A DNA stretch of 64,000 nucleotides. It comes from an uncultured Alteromonadales bacterium (GTDB lineage Bacteria > Pseudomonadota > Gammaproteobacteria > Pseudomonadales > Cellvibrionaceae). The position numbers and the translations under genes are program-made. Below are positions 55,712-64,000 of this stretch, piece by piece. The stretch lies in contig CALMJT010000104.1 of assembly GCA_937864365.1 (NCBI GenBank), positions 1 to 64,000 of the forward strand, given 5' to 3'. The notes under the pieces were generated by a model. It made no database searches and had not been told where the DNA came from. It saw nothing but the letters and a program-made list of their open reading frames with translations. The number at the start of each line of letters is the position of its first letter. The stretch's first letter is position 1.

Positions 55712-58324
55712 ATGATTGACGTAAACCCAAGAACTCAAAAAGACAGTAAGGTGTTTGTAAGAAGCGCCGCACTACCTCCTTTCATTTCATCATGGTCATT
55801 TCGGTTAGCACTGGTTAATTCTGGTTACGTAGTCACCGGATTTTTATCCAAATTGCCAGACATCACACTGTGTTCGGTGGCCATAGTTATAAGTTTACTG
55901 CTGGGGAGAACAAATCCCAGTTCAATTTTAAGAGGTATCTTGCTTTCTGCTGTATGTGTATTGATTGGTGTGGTGATCGCTAGTTGGAGGTCGCAACAGG
56001 TCATTGATCGACAACTGCCTAAAGCATTAGACCGTGAAGCTATATGGTTGACCGGTTGGATTAGTGATTTGGCTGATCTGCCCGAAGAGAACCAAGATAA
56101 TTTCAAAATATCTATATATGTTAACGAGTTATCTAGGTCTTCGTGTGTAAATTCTAGTAATTTAGACCTCCAGTCTACCTATTCTGTGGCCGGTAGTATT
56201 CGCCTTACTTGGAGCTCAGAGTTTCAAGACCCAGATCAAGCAGCCTCACAAAAACAATTTTTTGAACATTTGAAGCCCGCAGACCAATTCTGCATTCAGG
56301 CTAAGCTAAAGCGGCCTAGAGGTTTGGCGAATCCTGCAGGCCATGACTATCAGCTGTGGCTGCTAAGTGAAGGGTATATTGCCACCGGTTACATACTTGA
56401 TATTTATCCCTATGAGCGAAGATTGGCTCGATCACTCAGCCAATCCATAAAAATTACTTTTAATCAATTGCGTTACCAGTTAAGGCAGAAACTGCTTCCG
56501 GTACTCTCTGAGAAACGGAATTTGGCGGCCATCTTGGCATTAAGTATCGGCGATGATCACCTGTTGGATGATCACGATTGGGAAGTTTTAAAGCAGACCG
56601 GAACCTTACATCTATTGGTAATATCTGGGCTGCATGTTGGCCTGATCGCAGCGCTGGGCTTTTGGTTGGGACAAGGCATTGCCAGAATTTTTGGGACTTT
56701 CGTTGGGCGGTACCCACTGGTAATTCCCGTCGTTTGTTCTGTGCTCTGCACGCTTGCCTATGCTTTGTTGGCTGGCTATTCGTTGCCCACCCAGCGAGCT
56801 ATGATCATGGTAGTGGTCGCTGGTTTATTGTTAGTGTGTGGGCGTATCCGCCAGATATGGTTCGGTTACTGGCTATCAATGTTGTTGGTGCTGATCAACA
56901 ATCCCTTCGCAATGCATCAGATAGGATTTGTCTTATCGTTTGGTGTTGTATTTGTAATCTTAACCACGTTATTAACCCAGAGACATCATTCAAAGCTAGG
57001 CCTATTTGTAGGATTACAAACTCGCATTTATTTTATGATGTTAATTCCTCTGGTTTTAACGACAGAAACGTTTAGCGTTGCTTCTTGGTTCTCAAACCTC
57101 ATCGCTATTCCTTATGTTTCTCTTTTATTAGTACCTCTGACCTTAATTAGCTCATGCCTTGCTTTTCTATCACCAGAAACTGTGCTGTTTGAATGGAGCA
57201 TTCAGTTAACGAACTTCGCTGTTACTGGGTTTTGGATGTTTTTGGATACGCTCGCAAGTTTAAACTTTACCGAAAGTTATGCTTTTTCGGGACAGCTCAG
57301 CGGGCAGTCAGACAGATCTTTTTATGTGGGATTAGGAGTGGTACCAACACTAAACTGGGTATTCTCGTTAGCGATTGTGGTTGCATTATTGCTCCCGATT
57401 TGGAGCTTTCCGCATAAATTAGCGTTGATTGGTTCGATTCTGATCGTTTTATGGTTTCCAGCATATGAATCGAATCCGCTCAAGCTCGTTGTGTTCGACG
57501 TTGGGCAAGGTTTTTCTGCGTTAATTACTACGCAAACTACCATGCAAACTACCACGCAAACTATTACCGACCTAGATCGAGGAATCGAGGCCAGTGATGT
57601 TCATTCCTTTGAACATCATTTGTACGATACCGGTCCTAGGTTTGGTGAAAGTTCATCCGCTATAGAGGCCGTATTAACGCCCTATTTAAAGTTTAATCGC
57701 ATTGATCGGATTCATAATTTAGTGATCAGCCATGGGGATGAAGATCACTCCTATCTAGCCGAGCACTTGAGTGAGATAGCATCTGTTAGTGTCGATAACA
57801 CTTACGTGGGTGAACCGCATCGATATTTTCTTCCGGCGCAATCGTGTCAAAAAGGGCAGTCTTGGCGCTCGGGAAACGTAAGTTTTAAGATTTTGTGGCC
57901 AGATAAGAGCTTTATTGCCGATAAAGCTAACGATGCTTCGTGTGTACTACTGGTCTCATACAACGATTTCACCATTTTATTTGCTGGCGATATCAGTAAA
58001 TCTGTTGAATGGAAGCTCGAACAAGCCGGTTTACCGAAAATAGATGTGCTTATGGCCGCGCATCACGGCAGTAACTCATCTTCCAGTTTAAGATTTTTGC
58101 ACGCGTTACAACCAAAACACATCGTATTTAGCTCCGGTTTTGGTAATTTTTATCGGCATCCTTCCGAAAAAGTCATTCAGCGTATTCGTCAGCACCTTCC
58201 TAACGCTCAGTTGTGGAATACTGCAGTCGATGGCGCAATCATCATCACAGTCGATCAATCCAATCAGCTTCTTGTAAACGGCTATCGCAAAAATCACAAA
58301 CGGTTTTGGTATGAGCTTGATTAG
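55712..58324 (+). CDS. comEC: DNA uptake channel ComEC/Rec2
   Basis: Inner-membrane channel and probable nuclease for taking up single-stranded DNA during transformation, 870 residues. A soluble DUF4131-like part follows the first helices. The competence domain is near TLHLLVISGLHVGLIAALGF and continues with many helices (about 255-590). The C-terminal metallo-beta-lactamase-like domain starts VVFDVGQGFSALI, with VISHGDEDHSYLAEHL and LFAGDISKSVE and MAAHHGSNSSS. A Thr/Gln-rich insertion (TTQTTMQTTTQTITD) interrupts the first strands of that domain. A short inverted repeat (CCAACTT...AAGTTGG, 55681-55707) precedes the ATG. Confidence 0.93.
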   Translation: MIDVNPRTQKDSKVFVRSAALPPFISSWSFRLALVNSGYVVTGFLSKLPDITLCSVAIVISLLLGRTNPSSILRGILLSAVCVLIGVVIASWRSQQVIDRQLPKALDREAIWLTGWISDLADLPEENQDNFKISIYVNELSRSSCVNSSNLDLQSTYSVAGSIRLTWSSEFQDPDQAASQKQFFEHLKPADQFCIQAKLKRPRGLANPAGHDYQLWLLSEGYIATGYILDIYPYERRLARSLSQSIKITFNQLRYQLRQKLLPVLSEKRNLAAILALSIGDDHLLDDHDWEVLKQTGTLHLLVISGLHVGLIAALGFWLGQGIARIFGTFVGRYPLVIPVVCSVLCTLAYALLAGYSLPTQRAMIMVVVAGLLLVCGRIRQIWFGYWLSMLLVLINNPFAMHQIGFVLSFGVVFVILTTLLTQRHHSKLGLFVGLQTRIYFMMLIPLVLTTETFSVASWFSNLIAIPYVSLLLVPLTLISSCLAFLSPETVLFEWSIQLTNFAVTGFWMFLDTLASLNFTESYAFSGQLSGQSDRSFYVGLGVVPTLNWVFSLAIVVALLLPIWSFPHKLALIGSILIVLWFPAYESNPLKLVVFDVGQGFSALITTQTTMQTTTQTITDLDRGIEASDVHSFEHHLYDTGPRFGESSSAIEAVLTPYLKFNRIDRIHNLVISHGDEDHSYLAEHLSEIASVSVDNTYVGEPHRYFLPAQSCQKGQSWRSGNVSFKILWPDKSFIADKANDASCVLLVSYNDFTILFAGDISKSVEWKLEQAGLPKIDVLMAAHHGSNSSSSLRFLHALQPKHIVFSSGFGNFYRHPSEKVIQRIRQHLPNAQLWNTAVDGAIIITVDQSNQLLVNGYRKNHKRFWYELD

Positions 58325-58466
58325 TATTGGGTGAACTAATTTGCTGTGCTAAAGTCCCAGCCCGAAATTAAATAAGCCAATCGCTTGTTTTAACAGCAAA
58401 AAATAGCGTGGCGGGTGTTTTGACCATGCCTATTATTTATCAGTTTGAAGGTTGGGGGATTAACAA

Positions 58467-59093
58467 GTGTTTGAAGTCATCGCCGCTGGTGGTTGGTTGA
58501 TGTTGCCAATAATTTTGTGTTCGCTTGCGGTTGTAGGCATTACTTTTGAGCGATATTGGACGTTATCACCTCAAAAAATAGCGCCCAAACACTTGCTTGG
58601 TGAAGTTTGGGAGAGCATCTCTAAAAAGAAAATGACCGCAGATACCCTAAAAGAGCTTAAGTATGGCTCTGCTCTTGGTGCAATTTTGGCTGCTGGGATC
58701 AGTAATTCTCGCCACGGCCGTGACGTGATGAAAGACAGTATCGAAGAAGCTGCAAGCTCGGTCATTCATGATATGGAGCGTTACCTAGGACTGTTGGGAA
58801 CTATTGCTGCTGTGGCACCACTGTTGGGTCTTTTAGGTACAGTAATCGGTATGATCAATGTGTTTACTGCGATTATGATTCAAGGAGCAGGCAACACCGG
58901 CGCTTTAGCAGGTGGCATCTCCGAAGCGTTAATCACAACCGCTGCGGGTTTGTGTGTCGCTATTCCTGCGATGATGGCACACAGATTTTTCCAGCGTCGC
59001 ATTGATTCTCTTGTCGTCACCATGGAGCAAGAAGCTGTTAAGCTGGTAGATGCGATTCATGGCGACCGAAAAGTCGATGTTAAGGTTGTTTAA
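58467..59093 (+). CDS. exbB: ExbB/TolQ-type proton channel subunit
   Basis: Inner-membrane subunit of a proton-driven energiser, 208 residues, GTG start. Three helices: WLMLPIILCSLAVVGITFER, then LGLLGTIAAVAPLLGLLGTV, then GALAGGISEALITTAAGLCV with the conserved Thr and Ala of the channel. Followed 18 bp later by exbD. No tonB or receptor gene is adjacent. In Pseudomonas the same pair sits between comEC and lpxK, so its client is not evident here. Confidence 0.92.
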   Translation: MFEVIAAGGWLMLPIILCSLAVVGITFERYWTLSPQKIAPKHLLGEVWESISKKKMTADTLKELKYGSALGAILAAGISNSRHGRDVMKDSIEEAASSVIHDMERYLGLLGTIAAVAPLLGLLGTVIGMINVFTAIMIQGAGNTGALAGGISEALITTAAGLCVAIPAMMAHRFFQRRIDSLVVTMEQEAVKLVDAIHGDRKVDVKVV

Positions 59094-59111
59094 GCTCAAA
59101 GGAGTAGTAAG

Positions 59112-59528
59112 TTGAAGTTTAAACGCCAGTCCAATGCCGAAGATTCCATCAATTTGACACCATTAATTGATGTCGTATTTTTGTTGCTCATCTTTTTTAT
59201 GGTTTCTACTACTTTCACTAAAGAAACGCATCTAAAAGTTGATTTACCCGAAGCCAGCGCAGAGCCTAATACCGAACAACCTAAGGTTATTGAGATATTA
59301 ATCGGTCGCGATGGCAGCTATGCGATTAATGGTCAATCGCTTGTGAACAGTAAAATTCCCACTCTCAAACGTGCGCTCTCAGAAGAATCGTCTGGCGATT
59401 TGACGCGTCCGTTGGTCATTACAGCTGACGCCAATACTCCGCACCAAGCTGTTGTAACGGCTATGGATGTAGCAGGGCAGCTCGGTTTTTCGCACTTGAG
59501 TATTACCACACGTTCTCCTGCTGGATAG
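59112..59528 (+). CDS. exbD: ExbD/TolR-type proton channel subunit
   Basis: 138 residues, TTG start with AAAGGAG 8 bp upstream. One membrane helix after the motif NLTPLIDVVFLLLIFFMVST, which holds the proton-carrying Asp. The periplasmic domain (VIEILIGRDGSYAINGQSLV; VITADANTPHQAVVTAMDVA) is of normal ExbD length. Partner of exbB; lpxK starts 15 bp downstream. Confidence 0.93.
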   Translation: MKFKRQSNAEDSINLTPLIDVVFLLLIFFMVSTTFTKETHLKVDLPEASAEPNTEQPKVIEILIGRDGSYAINGQSLVNSKIPTLKRALSEESSGDLTRPLVITADANTPHQAVVTAMDVAGQLGFSHLSITTRSPAG

Positions 59529-59543
59529 AGTAATCCTTAATCG

Positions 59544-60593
59544 ATGAGTGGCATAAAAACCTGGCTTGAAAAAGCCGTAAATGCCAGTTGGTATGGGCGC
59601 ATTCCTTGGACCTATGCGCTCAAACCGCTGGAATACTTATCGCACCATCACATCAGTAAGCGTCGCCGATTGCGTAAATCACCACAGAAAGGTCCTATTA
59701 TTGTCGTTGTGGGCAACATCACCGTCGGCGGTACCGGCAAAACGCCAATCTTAATCTCTCTCGCAAAATCTCTTCATAAAGCCGGCTTGCGCGTAGGTAT
59801 TGTGGCCCGTGGTTATGGAGGTTCGAACGACCGATATCCACTGCAGGTGACAGAGAACACATCAGTTACACAATGCGGTGACGAAGCTAAATTACTTGCT
59901 ATGGCTACGGGTTGTGATGTTTGGGTTGATCCAAAACGCCGCCGTGCCCTCGAAGCTTTACTGTCAAACTCGTCTGTTGATGTTGTGTTAAGTGATGATG
60001 GCCTACAACACTATGAACTCGAACGTGATATCGAGGTGTGCGTTATCGATGGTCAAAGGGGATTTGGAAATCAGCAGTGCTTGCCAACGGGCCCCTTACG
60101 AGAACCTTTGGATCGCTTAAGCGATGTTGACTTTATCGTTATCAACGGCAACCAAGGGGCCGTCGATAATTTTAAAGAAAGATATAGCGTCGAGTCGTAT
60201 CTTAATAATCGAGATCTTCACTGCGCAACCATTCAACCAAACACGTTCATTGCGTTAAAAAGTGGTGACTCTATCCCATTGAAGGAATTTCCAAGGTTGA
60301 AGACCTATTCGGCAGTAACGGGAATTGGCAATCCGCAACGATTTTTTGATACGCTATCATCGCTTTCTATAAGCTATAACGAACATATTTTTCCTGATCA
60401 TTATCGATATCAGAAAAAGGATTTTGCCACTTTGCATTCTCCAATTCTGATGACGGAGAAAGACGCAGTAAAATGTCTTGGTTTTGCCGAAGAAGATTGG
60501 TTTTACCTTAATGTTTATGCGAGCTTCTCGACGCCATTTTTCGATCATCTAGTCACTAAAATTCAAGCGCTTCAAAGCAGTCGTGGGCGCTAA
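59544..60593 (+). CDS. lpxK: Tetraacyldisaccharide 4'-kinase LpxK
   Basis: Phosphorylates the lipid A disaccharide precursor at the inner membrane, 349 residues. P-loop VVGNITVGGTGKTPILI, preceded by basic SKRRRLRKSPQK and a short hydrophobic N-terminal part. Further family blocks are GIVARGYGG, CGDEAKLLAM, VVLSDDGLQHYELERDIEV and FPDHYRY with TEKDAVKC. In an operon with exbBD and kdsB. The small Trm112/YcaR gene often found between lpxK and kdsB is absent (32-bp gap). Confidence 0.95.
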   Translation: MSGIKTWLEKAVNASWYGRIPWTYALKPLEYLSHHHISKRRRLRKSPQKGPIIVVVGNITVGGTGKTPILISLAKSLHKAGLRVGIVARGYGGSNDRYPLQVTENTSVTQCGDEAKLLAMATGCDVWVDPKRRRALEALLSNSSVDVVLSDDGLQHYELERDIEVCVIDGQRGFGNQQCLPTGPLREPLDRLSDVDFIVINGNQGAVDNFKERYSVESYLNNRDLHCATIQPNTFIALKSGDSIPLKEFPRLKTYSAVTGIGNPQRFFDTLSSLSISYNEHIFPDHYRYQKKDFATLHSPILMTEKDAVKCLGFAEEDWFYLNVYASFSTPFFDHLVTKIQALQSSRGR

Positions 60594-60625
60594 TAGACAA
60601 TCTTTAAAAAGGTAATTACCAGCAG

Positions 60626-61381
60626 ATGAGTGATTTTACGGTAATCATTCCAGCCCGATTTGCGTCGACTCGATTTCCCGGCAAACCATTGGTTGATATT
60701 CATGGTAAAACCATGGTTCAACGAGTTTACGAGCAAGCAAAGCAAAGTAGTGCGATTAGAGTGTGTATCGCTACTGATGACTCCCGAATATTTGATCATG
60801 TTGAGAGCTTCGGCGGTGAGGTTATTCTTACCGGTGCAAATCATGTGTCTGGTACAGATCGATTACAAGAAGCCGCTAATCTTTTGAATTTGGATGACCA
60901 GCATATTGTCGTCAATGTACAAGGCGATGAGCCCATGATTCCGCCTTCGGTCATTGACCAAGTTGCGCGCAATTTAGCAGGCGCTAAAGATGCACTTGCG
61001 GCAACCTTGGCAGAGCCCATTGACTCGGTAGATGATTTTCTAAATCCAAACATCGTTAAAGTAGTTGCAGACCAAGAAGGCTACGCACATTACTTTAGTC
61101 GAGCTCCAATACCTTGGCCGCGAGATGCTTTCGCTAGCGAAAAAGTTCTGCCAGAGAATTATCCCTGTCTGCGTCATTTAGGCATTTATGCGTATCGAGT
61201 AAGCTTGTTGAATTTGTTCGTAAGTTGGCCGGTATCACTTTTAGAACGCTACGAAAGCCTTGAGCAATTGCGAATAATCGATCACGGCAAGAAAATTCAC
61301 ATTGAAACTTCCTGTGAGCCTGTGCCAGGTGGAATTGACACGCCTGAAGATCTTGAAAAATTGCGCGCCTTTTTGCGTTGA
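60626..61381 (+). CDS. kdsB: CMP-KDO synthetase KdsB
   Basis: 3-deoxy-manno-octulosonate cytidylyltransferase, activates KDO for LPS core synthesis, 251 residues. Nucleotide-binding N-terminus VIIPARFASTRFPGKPLVDI. Then IATDDSRI, HVSGTDRLQEA, VNVQGDEPMIPP and FSRAPIPWPRD. The last part HLGIYAYRVSLL and ERYESLEQLRI is typical. Full length. Confidence 0.97.
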   Translation: MSDFTVIIPARFASTRFPGKPLVDIHGKTMVQRVYEQAKQSSAIRVCIATDDSRIFDHVESFGGEVILTGANHVSGTDRLQEAANLLNLDDQHIVVNVQGDEPMIPPSVIDQVARNLAGAKDALAATLAEPIDSVDDFLNPNIVKVVADQEGYAHYFSRAPIPWPRDAFASEKVLPENYPCLRHLGIYAYRVSLLNLFVSWPVSLLERYESLEQLRIIDHGKKIHIETSCEPVPGGIDTPEDLEKLRAFLR

Positions 61382-61449
61382 TTGCAGCATCGTTTGGCTG
61401 TTGAAAAAAACGCCATCAGTTTAACAAACCTAGTCCCAGTTCAGTTGTT

Positions 61450-61953
61450 ATGAAATCTGTAAAATCACCGCTTTCGGTTTTATTTGTTTGCTTGGGAAAT
61501 ATCTGCCGCTCACCGACCGCAGAGGCAGTGTTTAGGCAGATTATTGTGAACCGAATGAATGAAGGTAGTATGTTACGCGATATGATTATCGATTCTGCGG
61601 GCACAGGTGCTTGGCACATTGGTAGCCAGCCGGATTCTAGAGCGATAGCGGCAGGGCGTACGCGTGGGTACGATTTATCTTCTTTAAGAGCTCGGCAAGT
61701 ATCGAATCAAGATTTCTCTCAATTTGATTTCATTTTAGCCATGGATAATGACAACCTACGCAATCTTCGCAATTTGTCGTCTTTGAACAATTTTCGAGGC
61801 CATCTAGGGTTATTTTTGGATTTTTCTCCTTCTTCAGAAACTGAGGTTCCTGATCCTTACTATGGCGGTAGTGAAGGATTCGATCACGTCTTGGATTTGA
61901 TTGAATCGGCAAGCCATGGATTTATTGATTATTTGATTAAAACTTGTGACTAA
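61450..61953 (+). CDS. Low-molecular-weight tyrosine phosphatase
   Basis: Cysteine phosphatase, 167 residues. Catalytic P-loop VCLGNICRSPTAE near the N-terminus and the general acid Asp in EVPDPYYGG. Located between kdsB and murB, as in Pseudomonas. It overlaps murB by 8 bp. Substrate unknown; relatives can act on tyrosine kinases of polysaccharide export, none of which is seen here. Confidence 0.92.
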   Translation: MKSVKSPLSVLFVCLGNICRSPTAEAVFRQIIVNRMNEGSMLRDMIIDSAGTGAWHIGSQPDSRAIAAGRTRGYDLSSLRARQVSNQDFSQFDFILAMDNDNLRNLRNLSSLNNFRGHLGLFLDFSPSSETEVPDPYYGGSEGFDHVLDLIESASHGFIDYLIKTCD

Positions 61954-62968
61954 TAGCAACAGCCCTAAAATTTCACTGAAAACCTACAACAGTTTCCAGT
62001 TAGATGTATCTGCCCCCTGCATTTTTGAATTCGATCATGTTGATGCGCTTAAACGACAGATAGAAAAAAACGGTTCCGACTTTATCTTACTGGGTGGTGG
62101 AAGTAATGTTTTGCTTCTTGGAGATCTAGATGTTCCTGTGTTTATCAATAGGATAAAAGGCACTCGGGTAACATCTAGTGATGACAAAAACGTTTATATC
62201 ACTGTCGGTGCTGGTGAGAACTGGTCGGATTTTGTCGAATATTCGGTTGCGAACAATTTCTGGGGCCTCGAAAATCTGGCATTGATTCCCGGTACCGTTG
62301 GCGCAGCTCCGGTTCAAAATATCGGTGCGTACGGTGTTGAAGTTGAATCTTGTTTTTTCAGTGCAACCTTATTAGATCGATACTCGTGCCAAGAAATTAT
62401 TGTCACAAAACAAGACTGCAATTTTGGTTACCGTGAAAGTCGATTTAAATCACAATGGAAAGATCAATACGTTATCTTAGATGTTACCTTTCAGCTTTCC
62501 CGTACCGCCAAACCCACGCTTGAGTATCCGGGTTTAAAAGATTTTTTTTCAGCAGATCAGCCAATCATTTCACAAAGAGCGATTTTTGATCGAGTTTGTT
62601 TTTTGCGCAATTCAAAACTCCCCGATCCGCGGCGCCTACCCAACGTTGGTAGTTTTTTTAAAAATCCTGTTGTGCAAAAACCTACCTTTGTTGAATTAAA
62701 AGAAAAATTTCCAAATATTGCCAGTTTTGCTTTCGGTGATGATTTTAAAATAGCTGCCGGCTGGTTAATCGATCAAGCTGGATGGCGAGGTAAGTGTTTG
62801 AATACCGTCGGTATGCATGAACATCAAGCGCTAGTCATGGTTAATCATGGTGGAGCAGTCCCGAATGATGTTCGAGCTTTGTATGAAGAAATTCAACATG
62901 ATGTATTAAAACAGTATGGGATTTTTCTTGAAGTAGAACCCACAATCTTTCCAACCTTAAAAGTTTAA
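61946..62968 (+). CDS. murB: UDP-N-acetylenolpyruvoylglucosamine reductase MurB
   Basis: FAD/NADPH enzyme making UDP-MurNAc for peptidoglycan, 340 residues, type I MurB. FAD-binding LLGGGSNVLLLGDLDVPVF. LALIPGTVGAAPVQNIGAYG and FGYRESRFKSQW carry active-site residues. The catalytic Ser is in PNVGSFFKNPVV, and the C-terminal Glu in EVEPTIFP. Start overlaps the phosphatase gene, so translation is coupled. Last recognisable gene of the window on this strand. Confidence 0.96.
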   Translation: MTNSNSPKISLKTYNSFQLDVSAPCIFEFDHVDALKRQIEKNGSDFILLGGGSNVLLLGDLDVPVFINRIKGTRVTSSDDKNVYITVGAGENWSDFVEYSVANNFWGLENLALIPGTVGAAPVQNIGAYGVEVESCFFSATLLDRYSCQEIIVTKQDCNFGYRESRFKSQWKDQYVILDVTFQLSRTAKPTLEYPGLKDFFSADQPIISQRAIFDRVCFLRNSKLPDPRRLPNVGSFFKNPVVQKPTFVELKEKFPNIASFAFGDDFKIAAGWLIDQAGWRGKCLNTVGMHEHQALVMVNHGGAVPNDVRALYEEIQHDVLKQYGIFLEVEPTIFPTLKV

Positions 62969-63018
62969 CGTTGCAAAAAAGCAATTAAATCGATACTCCC
63001 AAATTTACTATTTTTGCT

Positions 63019-63165
63019 GAATATTCTGATTAACCCAACGTTCGCTATAGCACGGGTATATCTAGTCAATCTCAATAATGATAAGTGATAGAAATGGTGA
63101 ATAAATTAGAAGTTGAAGTGTCAATTGTTGTCATCTCATTAAATCAAAGCGAGGTTAATCAAACA
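63019..63165 (-). repeat. MITE-like repeat, copy 8
   Basis: On the minus strand CTAATTTATTCACCATTTC, then TATCACTTATCATTATTGAG match the centre of copy 1. The right end reads GGTTAATCAGAATATTC, the left end GTTTGATTAACC. It lies about 50 bp past the murB stop. Confidence 0.75.
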
Positions 63166-63665
63166 CTTTTATTATTTTCGCCATACTATTTTCCATAAAT
63201 TTATAAATAGCTCGTCGTAATTCAAATAAGATTCGATAGAGTATTTTTGAATATATAATTTGAGCGATCATTTTGTCTGCCCAGTATTAACGTTAAGCGT
63301 TAATCACATATCTAAATCAGTATATTCCAATCCAAGTTGTGAGCTCTGTCGATCTTTGTCGAAATGCGTTGTAACAGCTGAATGCTTACAATGTATAAAG
63401 CTGAAAATGCAGAAATTACTCGATTTATTTAATTCTATTTTAATCTGGAAGAAACAAAGTTGAGATTATTTTCAGATATGGTGCACCCAATAAGTCGTCG
63501 TTAGAAAAATATTGCTTATTATTGGGCGCCTTGGAATTTGTGAACAAAAAACATTAAATCAACCTAATTAAAAAAAACTAAATATGAAATTGTCTCAATT
63601 ATCGTTTTTAGTGTATCTGTTAAAAAAGTTGAGTCGCAAAACAGTTGTTGTGAATTCATGTCATT
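63166..63665. other. AT-rich gap without a supported gene
   Basis: About 500 bp. A 67-codon frame at 63260-63463 with a TTG start has six Cys but no ribosome binding site or recognisable family, and I do not call it. No tRNA, array or clear promoter seen. Confidence 0.5.
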
Positions 63666-63986
63666 CTAAAAGCCAATACCAAACTTTGTGAGAATATGAT
63701 TTGCTATGCTTACGGCAATTATTAACATGATAACAATAAAAATAGACCGTTCATTCAACTTGTGAAACGGGGTGTTTCTCAAACGGGCAAAAATTTCCTA
63801 GCGAAAGAATTTTAAACACGTTTCTACCAGATTTGGTTTGTAGTAGTGTAATAGGCGAGATAGAAGTAAAAGTTTTGTTAATCCGTTAAGATTAGAATCT
63901 GTTTTTATCCTAAATCGGATGTTTTTTAGTATAAAATTTTGAATCAATTTGGGATTGTTTACTTCCATGGCGTCCGAAAAATTCAC
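63666..63986 (-). pseudogene. Unrecognised frame interrupted by one TAG
   Basis: A minus-strand frame opens at GTG 63986 and runs 62 codons (for example LLLLSRLLHYYKPNLVE) to a TAG at 63798-63800. It continues in the same frame for 43 codons with protein-like composition: FARLRNTPFHKLNERS, then a membrane helix IFIVIMLIIAVSIANHIL and the end TKFGIGF. A single change from CAG would explain the TAG. I do not recognise the family. It may be a decayed small membrane protein gene, or chance open frames in AT-rich DNA. Confidence 0.35.
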
Positions 63987-64000
63987 AATCTAAGATTTTA

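Noticed and set aside
63260-63463. 67-residue Cys-rich plus-strand frame after murB
   Set aside because: TTG start without ribosome binding site, Cys spacing fits no zinc-binding pattern I know, and the region is AT-rich non-coding in character.

Overview
The window is a contiguous piece of chromosome from a moderately AT-rich gammaproteobacterium. Gene content and order point to the Pseudomonas/Cellvibrionales side of the class. Evidence includes smc-zipA-ligA, tig-clpP-clpX-lon-hupB-ppiD, mltD-gloB-yafS-rnhA-dnaQ and lolC-lolD-lolE-DUF2062-comEC-exbB-exbD-lpxK-kdsB-ptp-murB, plus a FabY-type ketoacyl synthase and a RegB/RegA redox pair. The organism itself is inferred, not shown. There are no rRNA genes, prophages, complete insertion sequences or CRISPR arrays. 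Three tRNA genes are present (Asp, Val, Leu).

Layout. 1-2.5 kb: accessory DNA with an unrecognised gene cut by the window edge and a small toxin-antitoxin-like operon whose YafO toxin gene is split by a mobile element. 2.5-4.4 kb: regA-regB (minus). 4.6-12.9 kb: a PepSY membrane protein, a Cys/His-rich exported protein and a CusCBA-type metal efflux system. 13-14.5 kb: an acetyltransferase, a decayed coding stretch and tRNA-Val/tRNA-Asp. 15-24 kb: ccmH-ccmI away from other ccm genes, then smc, zipA, ligA. 24-34.7 kb: lytic transglycosylase-like lipoprotein, small unknowns, patatin, fabY, hemH-cbiX, a TPR protein, a methyltransferase and two regulators. 34.8-44.9 kb: tRNA-Leu and the protein quality-control block (trigger factor, ClpP, ClpX, Lon, HU, PpiD). 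45-50.3 kb: mltD, gloB, yafS, rnhA, dnaQ. 50.4-63 kb: envelope biogenesis (Lol lipoprotein release, LPS lipid A and KDO, peptidoglycan MurB) with ComEC and ExbBD. The last 1 kb is AT-rich and nearly gene-free.

The most unusual feature is a family of small non-coding repeats of about 150 bp (MITE-like). I found eight copies by eye in both orientations at 2.0, 12.9, 25.6, 28.9, 31.9, 50.9, 52.5 and 63.0 kb. Their ends are inverted repeats of the form GGAAMCTCTGATTAAC and they contain several internal hairpins. Copy 1 interrupts the yafO toxin gene. It is flanked by a TTTA duplication, and removing the element plus one TTTA restores one uninterrupted 128-residue YafO frame, so insertion site and element ends can be read exactly. 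Copy 4 is flanked by TTAA on both sides. Copy 6 carries a base-pair-preserving change in its terminal hairpin, and copy 7 contains a private 17-bp tandem expansion. The family has no coding capacity here, so it would have to be mobilised by a transposase elsewhere.
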